A stretch of 38,834 nt of DNA, taken from positions 1 through 38,834 of the forward strand of contig CAZFUY010000014.1 in NCBI GenBank assembly GCA_964522445.1, given 5' to 3'. Source of the stretch: CAZFUY01 sp964522445. Its GTDB lineage: Bacteria > Pseudomonadota > Gammaproteobacteria > SZUA-229. The position numbers were made by a program, and so were the translations under genes. Positions 16,539-23,866 of the stretch are shown one piece after another. Within the stretch, counting starts at the first letter, position 1. The number at the start of each line of letters is the position of its first letter. The notes below the pieces were generated by a model that did no database searches, was not told where the DNA came from, and was given only the letters and a program-made list of their open reading frames with translations.

Positions 16539-17942
16539 TTAATCGTCAGATGATTCTTTTTTCTTACGTTTGGATGATGGTGACCAGCCAGACCTAATCG
16601 TTGTTGGTGGATTAGCAAAAACTTGCTCACCAGGCCTGACACCTGATAAAACCGCAACATGATCTCGATCCACCTGTTCACCTAAACGCACCAGCCGTAA
16701 CTCAGCTTCATTACTGCGGTTAAGCACATACACTGCAGGTAAACTGCCTCGGCGAACAATGGCAGATGATGGAATAACAGGCATGTCTTTGATAGGCGTA
16801 TTAACATCAGGAATCATCACTTCGGCATACATACCAGGGCCACCTGGAACACCTGCCGGCAAATCAAATTTCACGGTAACAGTGTGTCGTTGGCTATCTG
16901 CTGTTGGGTAAATCTGTGCCACACGAACATCGATATAGGTGTCGCCCACATCCAGTTTTGCAGGTACGACAATATCTTTGCTTAAAGCAGAAACCAGTCT
17001 TGCCGGCACTTCAACCTTTAATTGCAAATAGCGCGTATCGGCATACTTAACTAATGCCTGTCCCGGTTGAACCGTATCACCCACTTCAATCATCTTTTGA
17101 ACAATAACCCCTTCAAACGGGCTGACTGATTTGGCATCTCGTATGCGCGTATCAATTTCTTCAATTTTAGAACGCACACCGTACATACGACTTTGCGCCT
17201 GACTGACACGAGTACCCTGAGAATATAAATCCAGATCTCTAACCACCCAGGGATGCAAATCATAGCTTGGATAAATACTGGTTAAGCTTGGCGTACCTGG
17301 TGTCGATGCTCCACCACGAGGCATTCCTCCTCCTGGCATTCCACCACCGCCCATGCCAAAGAAACGGTCAAACATATTAGGGAAATACCCCATGCTTGGA
17401 GCAGTTTGAGCTTGAGGACTGGGCATTGAATCAAGTAACTTCTGGTTATAATCTTTATAAGACTGAGGCGACCAATACTCCCTTGAATAGGTAACACGCG
17501 AGTCACCTAAAGCAGATTGCGTTCCGTATAACTGAGCAAGCGCCTGTCGGCGTTGTGCCATGACATCATCATCATCGATAGCGACAATTACCTGACCTTC
17601 ATCAAACCAGTCACCTTCTTCACCGGCCAGAAACTCAACACGCCCAGACAACTGAGCCGTTAATGTTACTTCCCGATAAGGCACTACTGTGCCGCCCAGT
17701 ACAACATGCGCACCTGTTCGGGTATTGGTTACAGATACAATAGAAGGTTTATTACCCCCTCCCCGTGTCTCGGGAGGGTAGAAAACAGTTGATGATCGAC
17801 TGCTTTGCTGATCATTTCGATAATAATCATTTGCTGCAAAAGCACTATTAACTGATAAGGTAAATATTACGCTGGTAGTCACTACCAAACGAGAGCAAAA
17901 AGCAGATCTTAAAAAAAGATCTCGCATCAGGGTATTAGCCAT
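16539..17942 (-). CDS. RND periplasmic adaptor (membrane fusion protein)
   Basis: A 467-residue adaptor bridging an RND pump to an outer-membrane channel. The start at ATG 17942 is preferred over 17960, since AGAGGGG lies just upstream; the N-terminus (MANTLMRDLFLRSAF...) carries a signal sequence ending at SAFAAND. It contains biotinyl/lipoyl-like half motifs (VTLTAQLSGRVEFLAGEEGDWFDEGQVI and later SPFEGVIVQKMIEVGDTVQPGQ split around the hairpin), then beta-barrel and membrane-proximal domains. The inserted hairpin region is atypical: a Met/Gly-rich loop (FFGMGGGGMPGGGMPRGG) replaces part of the usual helices. The C-terminus is Lys/Ser-rich. It lies between the SCP2 gene and the RND gene. 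Confidence 0.9.
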   Translation of the reverse strand: MANTLMRDLFLRSAFCSRLVVTTSVIFTLSVNSAFAANDYYRNDQQSSRSSTVFYPPETRGGGNKPSIVSVTNTRTGAHVVLGGTVVPYREVTLTAQLSGRVEFLAGEEGDWFDEGQVIVAIDDDDVMAQRRQALAQLYGTQSALGDSRVTYSREYWSPQSYKDYNQKLLDSMPSPQAQTAPSMGYFPNMFDRFFGMGGGGMPGGGMPRGGASTPGTPSLTSIYPSYDLHPWVVRDLDLYSQGTRVSQAQSRMYGVRSKIEEIDTRIRDAKSVSPFEGVIVQKMIEVGDTVQPGQALVKYADTRYLQLKVEVPARLVSALSKDIVVPAKLDVGDTYIDVRVAQIYPTADSQRHTVTVKFDLPAGVPGGPGMYAEVMIPDVNTPIKDMPVIPSSAIVRRGSLPAVYVLNRSNEAELRLVRLGEQVDRDHVAVLSGVRPGEQVFANPPTTIRSGWSPSSKRKKKESSDD

Positions 17943-17994
17943 AAGGCCCCTCTTTCTCATTATTTCATTTTAGTTGTTATAACTTAGACCTGTT

Positions 17995-18387
17995 CTAAAC
18001 TTTGCCCATCACACCAAAGCTTTTTATAAACGGACCGGCCATACGTGGATCTTTAACCATAGCACCATAATCACCAACTTTGAATTGCAATTTTTTAGTT
18101 GTATATGCCATTCCCAGCCCCATCATACCCGGTGGCTTCTTGCTCCATTTTTCCCAGTTAGCGGGTGTCGCACGAAGATCCCAGTTTACAGTTTCGCCAT
18201 TGTATGCACCGGCTGAAACCGCTTTGCCATTTTCTACATTTATATACCCCGTAGGTTGGTCATCACCTTCAAATCCATATGCGATTACAGAATTAAAATT
18301 AATTTGCTCTAAAGCATCTGCCAGCCCAGGCTCTACATTCCACGCATCTTTATATTTATTCATCCATTCTTCGCTAAACATTGTCAT
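17995..18387 (-). CDS. SCP2 sterol-binding-domain protein
   Basis: A 130-residue cytoplasmic protein of the SCP2 (sterol carrier protein 2) type, a fold that holds lipids or other hydrophobic ligands in a tunnel. Supporting features are the N-terminal EEWMNKYKDAWN helix, the strand INVENGKAVSAG, the WDLRATPANWEKW segment and the C-terminal LKFKVGDYGAMVKDP-like strand and helix (written here LQFKVGDYGAMVKDP). No signal peptide is seen. AGGAG lies 7 bp before ATG 18387. It is the first gene of the twelve-gene cluster, about 265 nt downstream of the predicted sigma-54 transcription start. Its ligand is unknown; a role in handing hydrophobic material to the RND system is inference. Confidence 0.82.
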   Translation of the reverse strand: MTMFSEEWMNKYKDAWNVEPGLADALEQINFNSVIAYGFEGDDQPTGYINVENGKAVSAGAYNGETVNWDLRATPANWEKWSKKPPGMMGLGMAYTTKKLQFKVGDYGAMVKDPRMAGPFIKSFGVMGKV

Positions 18388-18662
18388 CAGATTACTCCTG
18401 AAGTTTTTTATTTAATCATTTAGGGCATCATCAAATCAGCTTCATTAAATTCTAATCAGGAAATCCTGATTTATTTTCTGAACCTATATTAATGATACGT
18501 TTACATTCTCTATTTTTACTCTATGAGGACATTGACTTTAATCATGTAAAACCATATTTCATATTAGTTTTAGAGTATGTTTTATCATTGCTTTTATAAA
18601 GGAACGGAATATTTTCCTACTCCTTCCTGAAAACCAGGCCTTTATATAAACCTGAAATAGAC

Positions 18663-18678
18663 TGCAATCAACATGCCA
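18663..18678 (-). promoter_or_regulatory. Sigma-54 (-24/-12) promoter of the twelve-gene cluster
   Basis: The minus strand reads TGGCATGTTGATTGCA. This matches the sigma-54 consensus TGGCACG-N4-TTGCW at every fixed position except one (T for C), with the correct GG-to-GC spacing. Transcription would start near 18652 and give a leader of about 265 nt before the SCP2 start. An activator of sigma-54 is encoded divergently next door. Confidence 0.8.
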
Positions 18679-18799
18679 GTTTGTAAGTAATTGTTTTTCC
18701 TGGAAGTCTTGAGTCAACAATTATCAATTATGCAACTATATTATAATTTACTAAACCACCATCTATCTGATTGCATTAGAAAAAAACCCTGAAACAGCT

Positions 18800-18827
18800 A
18801 AATGCAGCGTTGCGCAACGTTGCATTT
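18800..18827. promoter_or_regulatory. 28-bp near-perfect palindrome, probable activator-binding site
   Basis: Half-sites AAATGCAGCGTTGC and GCAACGTTGCATTT are inverted repeats with one mismatch. An outer inverted pair CCCTGAAA (18787-18794) and TTTCAGGG (18829-18836) extends the symmetry. Its centre is about 142 bp upstream of the sigma-54 promoter centre, a typical enhancer distance, and about 60 bp before the activator's own start, so autoregulation is possible. Confidence 0.7.
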
Positions 18828-18877
18828 CTTTCAGGGGTCATGTTAAATAGAGCCATATACTACAGATAGAGTATTTA

Positions 18878-20230
18878 ATGAGCGAACAACTCAAACTTAC
18901 ACCGTTGCTTGAAAATATTATGTACTTCGTTGACGAAGGCATTATGGTTGCAGATAGACTGGGAAATGTTCTCTATCATAACCCTGCAGTTAACAGCCTT
19001 CTTGGCATCCCCGAAGGTAAACCCATAAAAAAACTAAATGACATTGGTAAATTTAATCTCCAAAGAGCACTGTTAAAAGCCGCTATCGATGCAGGAGAAG
19101 TTGATGCCGCAGGCAAGCCCAGTGGAAACTTCATCAATTTTGAACAGCAATTTAAACACACGAATGGCAATCGACTGATCGAAGTAATCAGTGGCCTTAT
19201 CACCAGTGATCGCTCAACAGAAAAGAAGCGTCTGTTGTTATTTAGAGATATAACCGATACACGTCATATACAGGCCGTTCTTAACCCTTCTGGAACTAAA
19301 ATAACAACGCAGGATCCTCGGCTACTGGAAATTATCGAACGCTTACAGCAAATTGCCACAACAAATGCATTTATTTTATTGCAGGGTGAATCAGGTACGG
19401 GCAAAACACAGCTGGGGCGCATGATTCACACCCAAAGCAATCGATCCAATGAAGCCTTTATTGAAGTGAACTGTGCGGCTATTCCAGAATCACTGATTGA
19501 ATCTGAGTTATTTGGCCATGTAAAAGGCGCATTTACTGGCGCAACCAGTGATCGACAGGGGCGCTTTCAAAGCGCTCATAAAGGCACTCTCTTCCTTGAT
19601 GAGATTGGTGAAATCCCTATCCATCTCCAGGCCAAACTATTAAAAGCAATACAGGATCAGCAATTTGAAATGGTGGGTTCTGATAAATCAGTCAATGTTG
19701 ATGTGCGCATAATAGCCGCATCTAATAAAAATCTGCGAGATATGGTTGATGATAGAAAATTTCGTGCCGATCTTTTTTACCGTCTTGCAGTTATTTCTAT
19801 TACTATCCCGGCACTCAGAAATCGCCCCGGCGACATTCCACTGCTCAGCAAACATTTCTGCAATCAATTAATCATTCGAGGCTATCCAGATGATATTAAA
19901 TGCAGCAGTGAAGCTTTAAGAATGATGATGAACTACCCCTGGCCGGGGAATGTTCGTGAACTGGAAAATGCAGTAGAACATGGCATTATTTGTGCCATTG
20001 ACGGAAAGATTCAACCTGAAAGCCTGCCACAGGATATACGTGAATATTGTACTGCTTCTGATGAACACAATACATCCACAACACATCTTAATAAAGCAAG
20101 CCAACACGCCATCGAAGTACAGGAGGCCATAAATAAATGTAATGGCAGTAAAGCAGCAGCGGCTCGACTGCTTGGCATTAACAGAACAACACTATGGCGA
20201 TGGATTCAGAAGTATGGGATTAACGCCTAA
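18878..20230 (+). CDS. Sigma-54-dependent transcriptional activator (PAS-AAA-Fis)
   Basis: A 450-residue enhancer-binding protein. It has an N-terminal PAS-like sensor (about 10-125; no phospho-receiver domain), then an AAA+ ATPase with Walker A GESGTGKT at 170-177, the sigma-54-contacting loop GAFTGA at 217-222, Walker B LFLDEIGEI and the arginine-finger region. The Fis-type helix-turn-helix (about 408-448, SKAAAARLLGINRTTLWRWI) is intact. It should therefore both bind DNA and open sigma-54 promoters. The PAS ligand is unknown. It is transcribed away from the cluster that carries a sigma-54 promoter, making it the likely local regulator. Confidence 0.95.
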   Translation: MSEQLKLTPLLENIMYFVDEGIMVADRLGNVLYHNPAVNSLLGIPEGKPIKKLNDIGKFNLQRALLKAAIDAGEVDAAGKPSGNFINFEQQFKHTNGNRLIEVISGLITSDRSTEKKRLLLFRDITDTRHIQAVLNPSGTKITTQDPRLLEIIERLQQIATTNAFILLQGESGTGKTQLGRMIHTQSNRSNEAFIEVNCAAIPESLIESELFGHVKGAFTGATSDRQGRFQSAHKGTLFLDEIGEIPIHLQAKLLKAIQDQQFEMVGSDKSVNVDVRIIAASNKNLRDMVDDRKFRADLFYRLAVISITIPALRNRPGDIPLLSKHFCNQLIIRGYPDDIKCSSEALRMMMNYPWPGNVRELENAVEHGIICAIDGKIQPESLPQDIREYCTASDEHNTSTTHLNKASQHAIEVQEAINKCNGSKAAAARLLGINRTTLWRWIQKYGINA

Positions 20231-20319
20231 GGATACTCTGAACAAGTCTGATTATTTTATTATGCATCAAAACCTTGTCCTTAGAACATAGATAAGATTT
20301 TAGGCTGTGCCTTAAGAAG

Positions 20320-20449
20320 CCCCATGTCATCCTCGAATGCTTTTATCAGGGATCCAGTGAGCTTAACCACTAGATTCCCGATAAAAGCATTCGGGAATGA
20401 CGATGAAACCGATAGTTATTAAAATAATTTTCTTTCGTGCAAAGCTCTT
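20320..20449. repeat. Palindromic dispersed repeat, copy 1
   Basis: A long inverted repeat with arms starting at 20326 (GTCATCCTCGAATGC) and ending at 20401 (GCATTCGGGAATGAC) encloses a short AGCTTAA-containing loop. The flank to about 20449 (TTTCGTGCAAAGCTCT at 20433-20448) matches the termini of the element at 31222-31370, so these are two copies of one family. The left terminus of this copy is not recognisable. Confidence 0.75.
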
Positions 20450-20470
20450 AATTTAAGTAAATACTCACGC

Positions 20471-20575
20471 TTATGTTCCCCTGCACCCTCCAAATTTGCA
20501 CAGTAAGAACATCACGCCAATAATTACAACAGCAGCTATAAAACCCGTCAGAGTTAATGTATCAAGTGAAGGCAT
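20471..20575 (-). CDS. Possible 34-residue single-pass membrane peptide
   Basis: An ATG at 20575 with GGAG 6 bp upstream opens a 34-codon frame whose product is almost entirely one transmembrane helix (GFIAAVVIIGVMFLLC, residues 11-26) followed by KFGGCRGT. Two cysteines (26, 31) lie at the membrane edge. It lies alone in the gap between the activator gene and the GGDEF-like gene. No homologue recalled. Support is the well-spaced ribosome site plus the clean helix; chance is not excluded. Confidence 0.45.
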   Translation of the reverse strand: MPSLDTLTLTGFIAAVVIIGVMFLLCKFGGCRGT

Positions 20576-20696
20576 TAAAATCTCCATTTGTTATGGATAT
20601 ACAATATATTAGCATATGATTATATTATTAATGTGGGATGACAGGATTAAGTCATTTAGATATGTATCTTTGTGATGCAGATAACAAATGCCCTTT

Positions 20697-22292
20697 TTAA
20701 AGACTTACTTTTACCGTATTTCTTCCTGATTCTTTAGCCAAAAATAAGCCCATATCTGCTTTTCTTATTAAAAGAGCTATATCTTCCGGTTGTTCTGAAA
20801 TTGTAGTTAAACCAATACTTACTGTGGTTGTAATGATACCTTCGGGGATTTTATATTTTATCAGAGATATTTTTTTTCTTATATTTTCAGCAATCTTTTT
20901 TGCTTCCAAAAGATCTTTTTCATGCAGCAGAACAATAAAACCATCTTTACCATAACGGCCAAGAAAATCATCGGCATCAAGTACAGACGTAATATTTACA
21001 GCAATTTTTTTCAACATAGCCATTGCTGTATTAAGATTATATTTCTCGCTTATCAAATCAAAATCATCTATTTCTATAATAAATAATGAGAATTGTCTGG
21101 GTTTATCTAACTGATCAATTTCAATATTGGCTTTTTCAATAAACTGTTCTCTTGAATATAAAATTTTATTTGGTCCTGAACCCGATAAACGTTTTACCTC
21201 TTCCTGTAATCTTGCATAACGTAAAGCAATCATACTATGAAATAAAATGGCTGAAGTTAATTTAGAATCACGATCATCAAATAATACAGACTGTCTGAAT
21301 ACTGTAAGCAAACCAATTAATTTATTATTAGACAAAATGGGCGCATCCAGTCGGTATAGTTTTATGGCCTCGCCTTTATCATTTAAAGAATCCTGATAAC
21401 TTATAATAATCTCATCTTTAATTTTAAGCTCATTAAGAATATGACTGTTCCAGTTTAATTCTTTTTGGTGTAAAAAATTTTCAGGGCCATAAGTTGAAAT
21501 TTTATTTATACTATTGTCCTGCACCATACCCACTGCAGCCGCATCAAATTCAATTGTATCGCTCATAAAAACTAACATACGATTAAACAGATTATCTACA
21601 TCATGTATAGATTTAAGTTCATTATGCAAATCCTTTAAAACCTTATCCCAGGCTGAATATGAGTTATTAACATCAACATTCACCATAGCAATCTCTGGCT
21701 CAATATCGATTACAGGCTCTGCATTAGAAATACTATCAAGACAAAATTCATCTTCTTTTTTGTTGTCAGTATTACTGGCTGATAGTACATTGTCAGAACC
21801 TGCCCAACCAGCCCATGCCAGACTAATGGATGTTAAAAATAATAATAGATAAATAATAATTATTTTTAATTCGATGTTTGAATAAACTTTAAAAACAACA
21901 AGGCTAACAATCACAACAAATAATGAAACCCAGTGAGCTTTATCTGAGTGAACACCATGCCAGAACAACAACATAAACAAAGCTGTTATTGAAAAATAAT
22001 TTATAGAGGAAACATCTAAAAATTGTGCATAAGCATACATTGAAAAAAGAAATACAAAGACCAGTGAAGAATATACTTTATTTAATAATATAGACTGACT
22101 TAATTTAGATAAAAATAGAAAAGCAATTGCTACTCCAATTGCAACAATATGAATATATTGTTTAATATCTGCTTCAAGAGGAAGAAATAAAGTAAAGTCA
22201 GAAATTGCAATAGATATTGTTAGTAATAACAACACTATGAATGGAGCTACAGATGTGGGGGAAGTTTTTAGTAAAAACCGCATTAATTGCAT
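20697..22292 (-). CDS. Membrane GAF-GGDEF protein with degenerate GGDEF motif
   Basis: A 531-residue protein. About six transmembrane helices fill residues 15-160, a GAF-like domain spans roughly 215-365 (FDAAAVGMVQDN, APILSNNKLIGLLTVF), and a GGDEF-type domain spans about 375-531. The signature reads GKDGF at 448-452 where active diguanylate cyclases have GG[DE]EF, so the metal-binding Glu is replaced by Gly and the second Gly by Lys. The upstream Asp pair (409-410) and the C-terminal KADMGLFLAKESGRN block are kept. Likely an inactive c-di-GMP-type or nucleotide sensor rather than a synthase (inference). ATG 22292 or 22283 could be the start; a hairpin abuts both. Confidence 0.85.
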   Translation of the reverse strand: MQLMRFLLKTSPTSVAPFIVLLLLTISIAISDFTLFLPLEADIKQYIHIVAIGVAIAFLFLSKLSQSILLNKVYSSLVFVFLFSMYAYAQFLDVSSINYFSITALFMLLFWHGVHSDKAHWVSLFVVIVSLVVFKVYSNIELKIIIIYLLLFLTSISLAWAGWAGSDNVLSASNTDNKKEDEFCLDSISNAEPVIDIEPEIAMVNVDVNNSYSAWDKVLKDLHNELKSIHDVDNLFNRMLVFMSDTIEFDAAAVGMVQDNSINKISTYGPENFLHQKELNWNSHILNELKIKDEIIISYQDSLNDKGEAIKLYRLDAPILSNNKLIGLLTVFRQSVLFDDRDSKLTSAILFHSMIALRYARLQEEVKRLSGSGPNKILYSREQFIEKANIEIDQLDKPRQFSLFIIEIDDFDLISEKYNLNTAMAMLKKIAVNITSVLDADDFLGRYGKDGFIVLLHEKDLLEAKKIAENIRKKISLIKYKIPEGIITTTVSIGLTTISEQPEDIALLIRKADMGLFLAKESGRNTVKVSL

Positions 22293-22295
22293 CTC

Positions 22296-22326
22296 AATAA
22301 CGCCAGCGTGTCAGACTGGCGTTATT
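22296..22326 (-). terminator. Hairpin between lipoprotein gene and GGDEF-like gene
   Basis: An 11-bp perfect stem, AATAACGCCAG (22296-22306) with CTGGCGTTATT (22316-22326), and a 9-nt loop. On the minus strand it follows the lipoprotein stop by 9 bp and ends 4 bp before ATG 22292. Only a short TTATT follows, so termination may be partial. It would also cover the ribosome-binding region of the downstream gene. Confidence 0.6.
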
Positions 22327-22334
22327 TTTAATAA

Positions 22335-22682
22335 TTAACCTTTAGCAGGTTTACGGTATTGTTCTATTTTGGCAATTAAATCAGCTGGCTTTTTTACATT
22401 TGAAAATAGCTGATCATAATTAATCTGCATCCAGCTAGCCAGTGCCTGTGGGTCTTTTTTACCCATAAGCTGAGCCAGTGCATCAATATTTTCACCACCA
22501 CCTGTGGCAGCATCTTTACGAATAGCATCAAAACGCTTATCAATAAAGTTATTAAGCGTGACATCCGGTGTCACAGCATCAAGGGTACTACTGGTGCTTG
22601 AGGTTACATCGGTTATTGCTGTACATGCGCCTAAAGACGAAACAATGCCTGCAATAATTAATGGTTTTATTATTTGCTTCAT
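22335..22682 (-). CDS. Small lipoprotein, DUF3015-like
   Basis: A 115-residue protein with a lipoprotein signal peptide: hydrophobic residues 4-16 and lipobox LGAC with Cys20. Thr/Ser-rich sequence follows, then a compact helical domain with GGGENIDALAQLMGKKD and a WMQINYDQLF segment. I recall similar sequences among short DUF3015-type bacterial proteins, but this is from memory and uncertain. There is no Asp at +2 of the mature chain (Thr21), so outer-membrane sorting is expected by the usual rule. Role unknown. Confidence 0.75.
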   Translation of the reverse strand: MKQIIKPLIIAGIVSSLGACTAITDVTSSTSSTLDAVTPDVTLNNFIDKRFDAIRKDAATGGGENIDALAQLMGKKDPQALASWMQINYDQLFSNVKKPADLIAKIEQYRKPAKG

Positions 22683-22897
22683 AGCTAATATCTCTACATG
22701 GTTTGTAAATTAATCTTGAATTTTCTGACCTAAAAGCCAAATAAGTTTACTTAAACCAGTATTAAACGTAAGGAGCGAACTAATTAATACTGTGCTTTAG
22801 GCTTTAGTATAGTCACAGGATGGGAGATTGTCTTTTTTTGTAATTGCTTATAGATTTTAGCTTTATTCTTTAGTTCAGCCTGATCAACTCATTAGTT

Positions 22898-23866
22898 CTA
22901 CATAACAAGCAGAACTGAACCCCAGGTAAAACCACCACCAAAAGCTTCAAGTAAAACGGTTTCACCCGGCTTAATACGGCCATCGCGCACAGCTGTATCC
23001 AGAGCAAGAGGCACTGAAGCTGCCGATGTATTGCCATGTTTGGCAACAGTTACAAGCACATGATCTGCTGGCATGCGTACTTTTTTAGCTGTGGCATTAA
23101 TAATTCGGATATTAGCCTGATGAGGAACCAGCCAGTCGATATCTGATTTGGACATTTGATTGGCTTCCAGGGTTTCATCAACAATACGCCCCAGTGTATT
23201 TACAGCCATTTTAAAGACTTCATTGCCTTTCATGGTGATATGCGCTTCACCTGCTCTGAGCTTATCCAGACCATTAGATACGCCATAAGGCACATTTAAC
23301 AGGTGTTCATAACTGCCATCTGCATGCAAATGTGAAGATAAAATTCCTGGCTCATCACTGGCTTCAACAATGACAGCACCTGCACCATCACCAAATAACA
23401 CACATGTAGTGCGATCAGTCCAGTCCAGAATGCGGGATAATGTTTCAGCAGCAACAACTAACACACATTTGGCAGAGCCTGCTTTGATAAAATTATCTGC
23501 AATGCCCAGAGCATAAACAAACCCCGTGCAGACAGCCTGTATATCAAATGCTGTACAGCCATGAATATCGAGCTTTTGCTGTAATAAACAGGCTGTGCTG
23601 GGAAATATCTGATCCGGGGTCGTTGTTGCAACGATGATTAGATCAATATCTTTAGCCGTTTTACCTGCCGCATCCATTGCATTACGCGCAGCCTGTTCTG
23701 CAAGATCAACTGTAAATTGATCATCAGCAGCAATATGACGCTGGGTAATACCGGTACGGTCTCGAATCCACTCATCCGTGGTATCAACAACCTTTTCCAT
23801 ATCGGCATTGGTCATTATTCTTTCAGGTAAATAACTACCTGTTCCAGTAATGCGTGCGTATGTCAA
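22898..23866 (-). CDS. fabH: Beta-ketoacyl-ACP synthase III
   Basis: Starts fatty acid elongation by condensing acetyl-CoA with malonyl-ACP. The 322-residue length is normal. The catalytic triad is visible: Cys113 in AVCTGF, His in VPHQANIRI and Asn in HGNTSAAS. The gene overlaps the end of plsX by 4 bp (ATGA), so it is translationally coupled. In enteric bacteria fabD-fabG-acpP follow fabH; here the next minus-strand gene downstream is a lipoprotein gene more than 200 bp away, so the rest of the fab cluster is elsewhere. Confidence 0.97.
   Translation of the reverse strand: MTYARITGTGSYLPERIMTNADMEKVVDTTDEWIRDRTGITQRHIAADDQFTVDLAEQAARNAMDAAGKTAKDIDLIIVATTTPDQIFPSTACLLQQKLDIHGCTAFDIQAVCTGFVYALGIADNFIKAGSAKCVLVVAAETLSRILDWTDRTTCVLFGDGAGAVIVEASDEPGILSSHLHADGSYEHLLNVPYGVSNGLDKLRAGEAHITMKGNEVFKMAVNTLGRIVDETLEANQMSKSDIDWLVPHQANIRIINATAKKVRMPADHVLVTVAKHGNTSAASVPLALDTAVRDGRIKPGETVLLEAFGGGFTWGSVLLVM

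Larger units (their letters stand above)
18388..18877. promoter_or_regulatory. Divergent intergenic control region
   Basis: AT-rich 490-bp region between the SCP2 gene (-) and the sigma-54 activator gene (+). It holds a sigma-54 promoter for the minus-strand cluster, a long palindrome near the activator gene, and in the cluster leader a small hairpin (AATCAGG/CCTGATT, 18454-18471). No convincing small ORF was found in the leader. Confidence 0.75.

Noticed and set aside
5519..18387. Magnetosome or gas vesicle gene cluster
   Set aside because: A ParA-like ATPase, a TPR protein and membrane proteins recall magnetosome islands, but no Mam/Mms or Gvp family hallmark is present.
18540..18590. Leader peptide of nine codons in the cluster leader (minus strand)
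   Set aside because: It has no good ribosome site and is no longer than expected by chance in AT-rich sequence.
20231..20470. Transfer RNA or small RNA after the activator gene
   Set aside because: The only strong structure is the palindromic repeat; no cloverleaf was seen.
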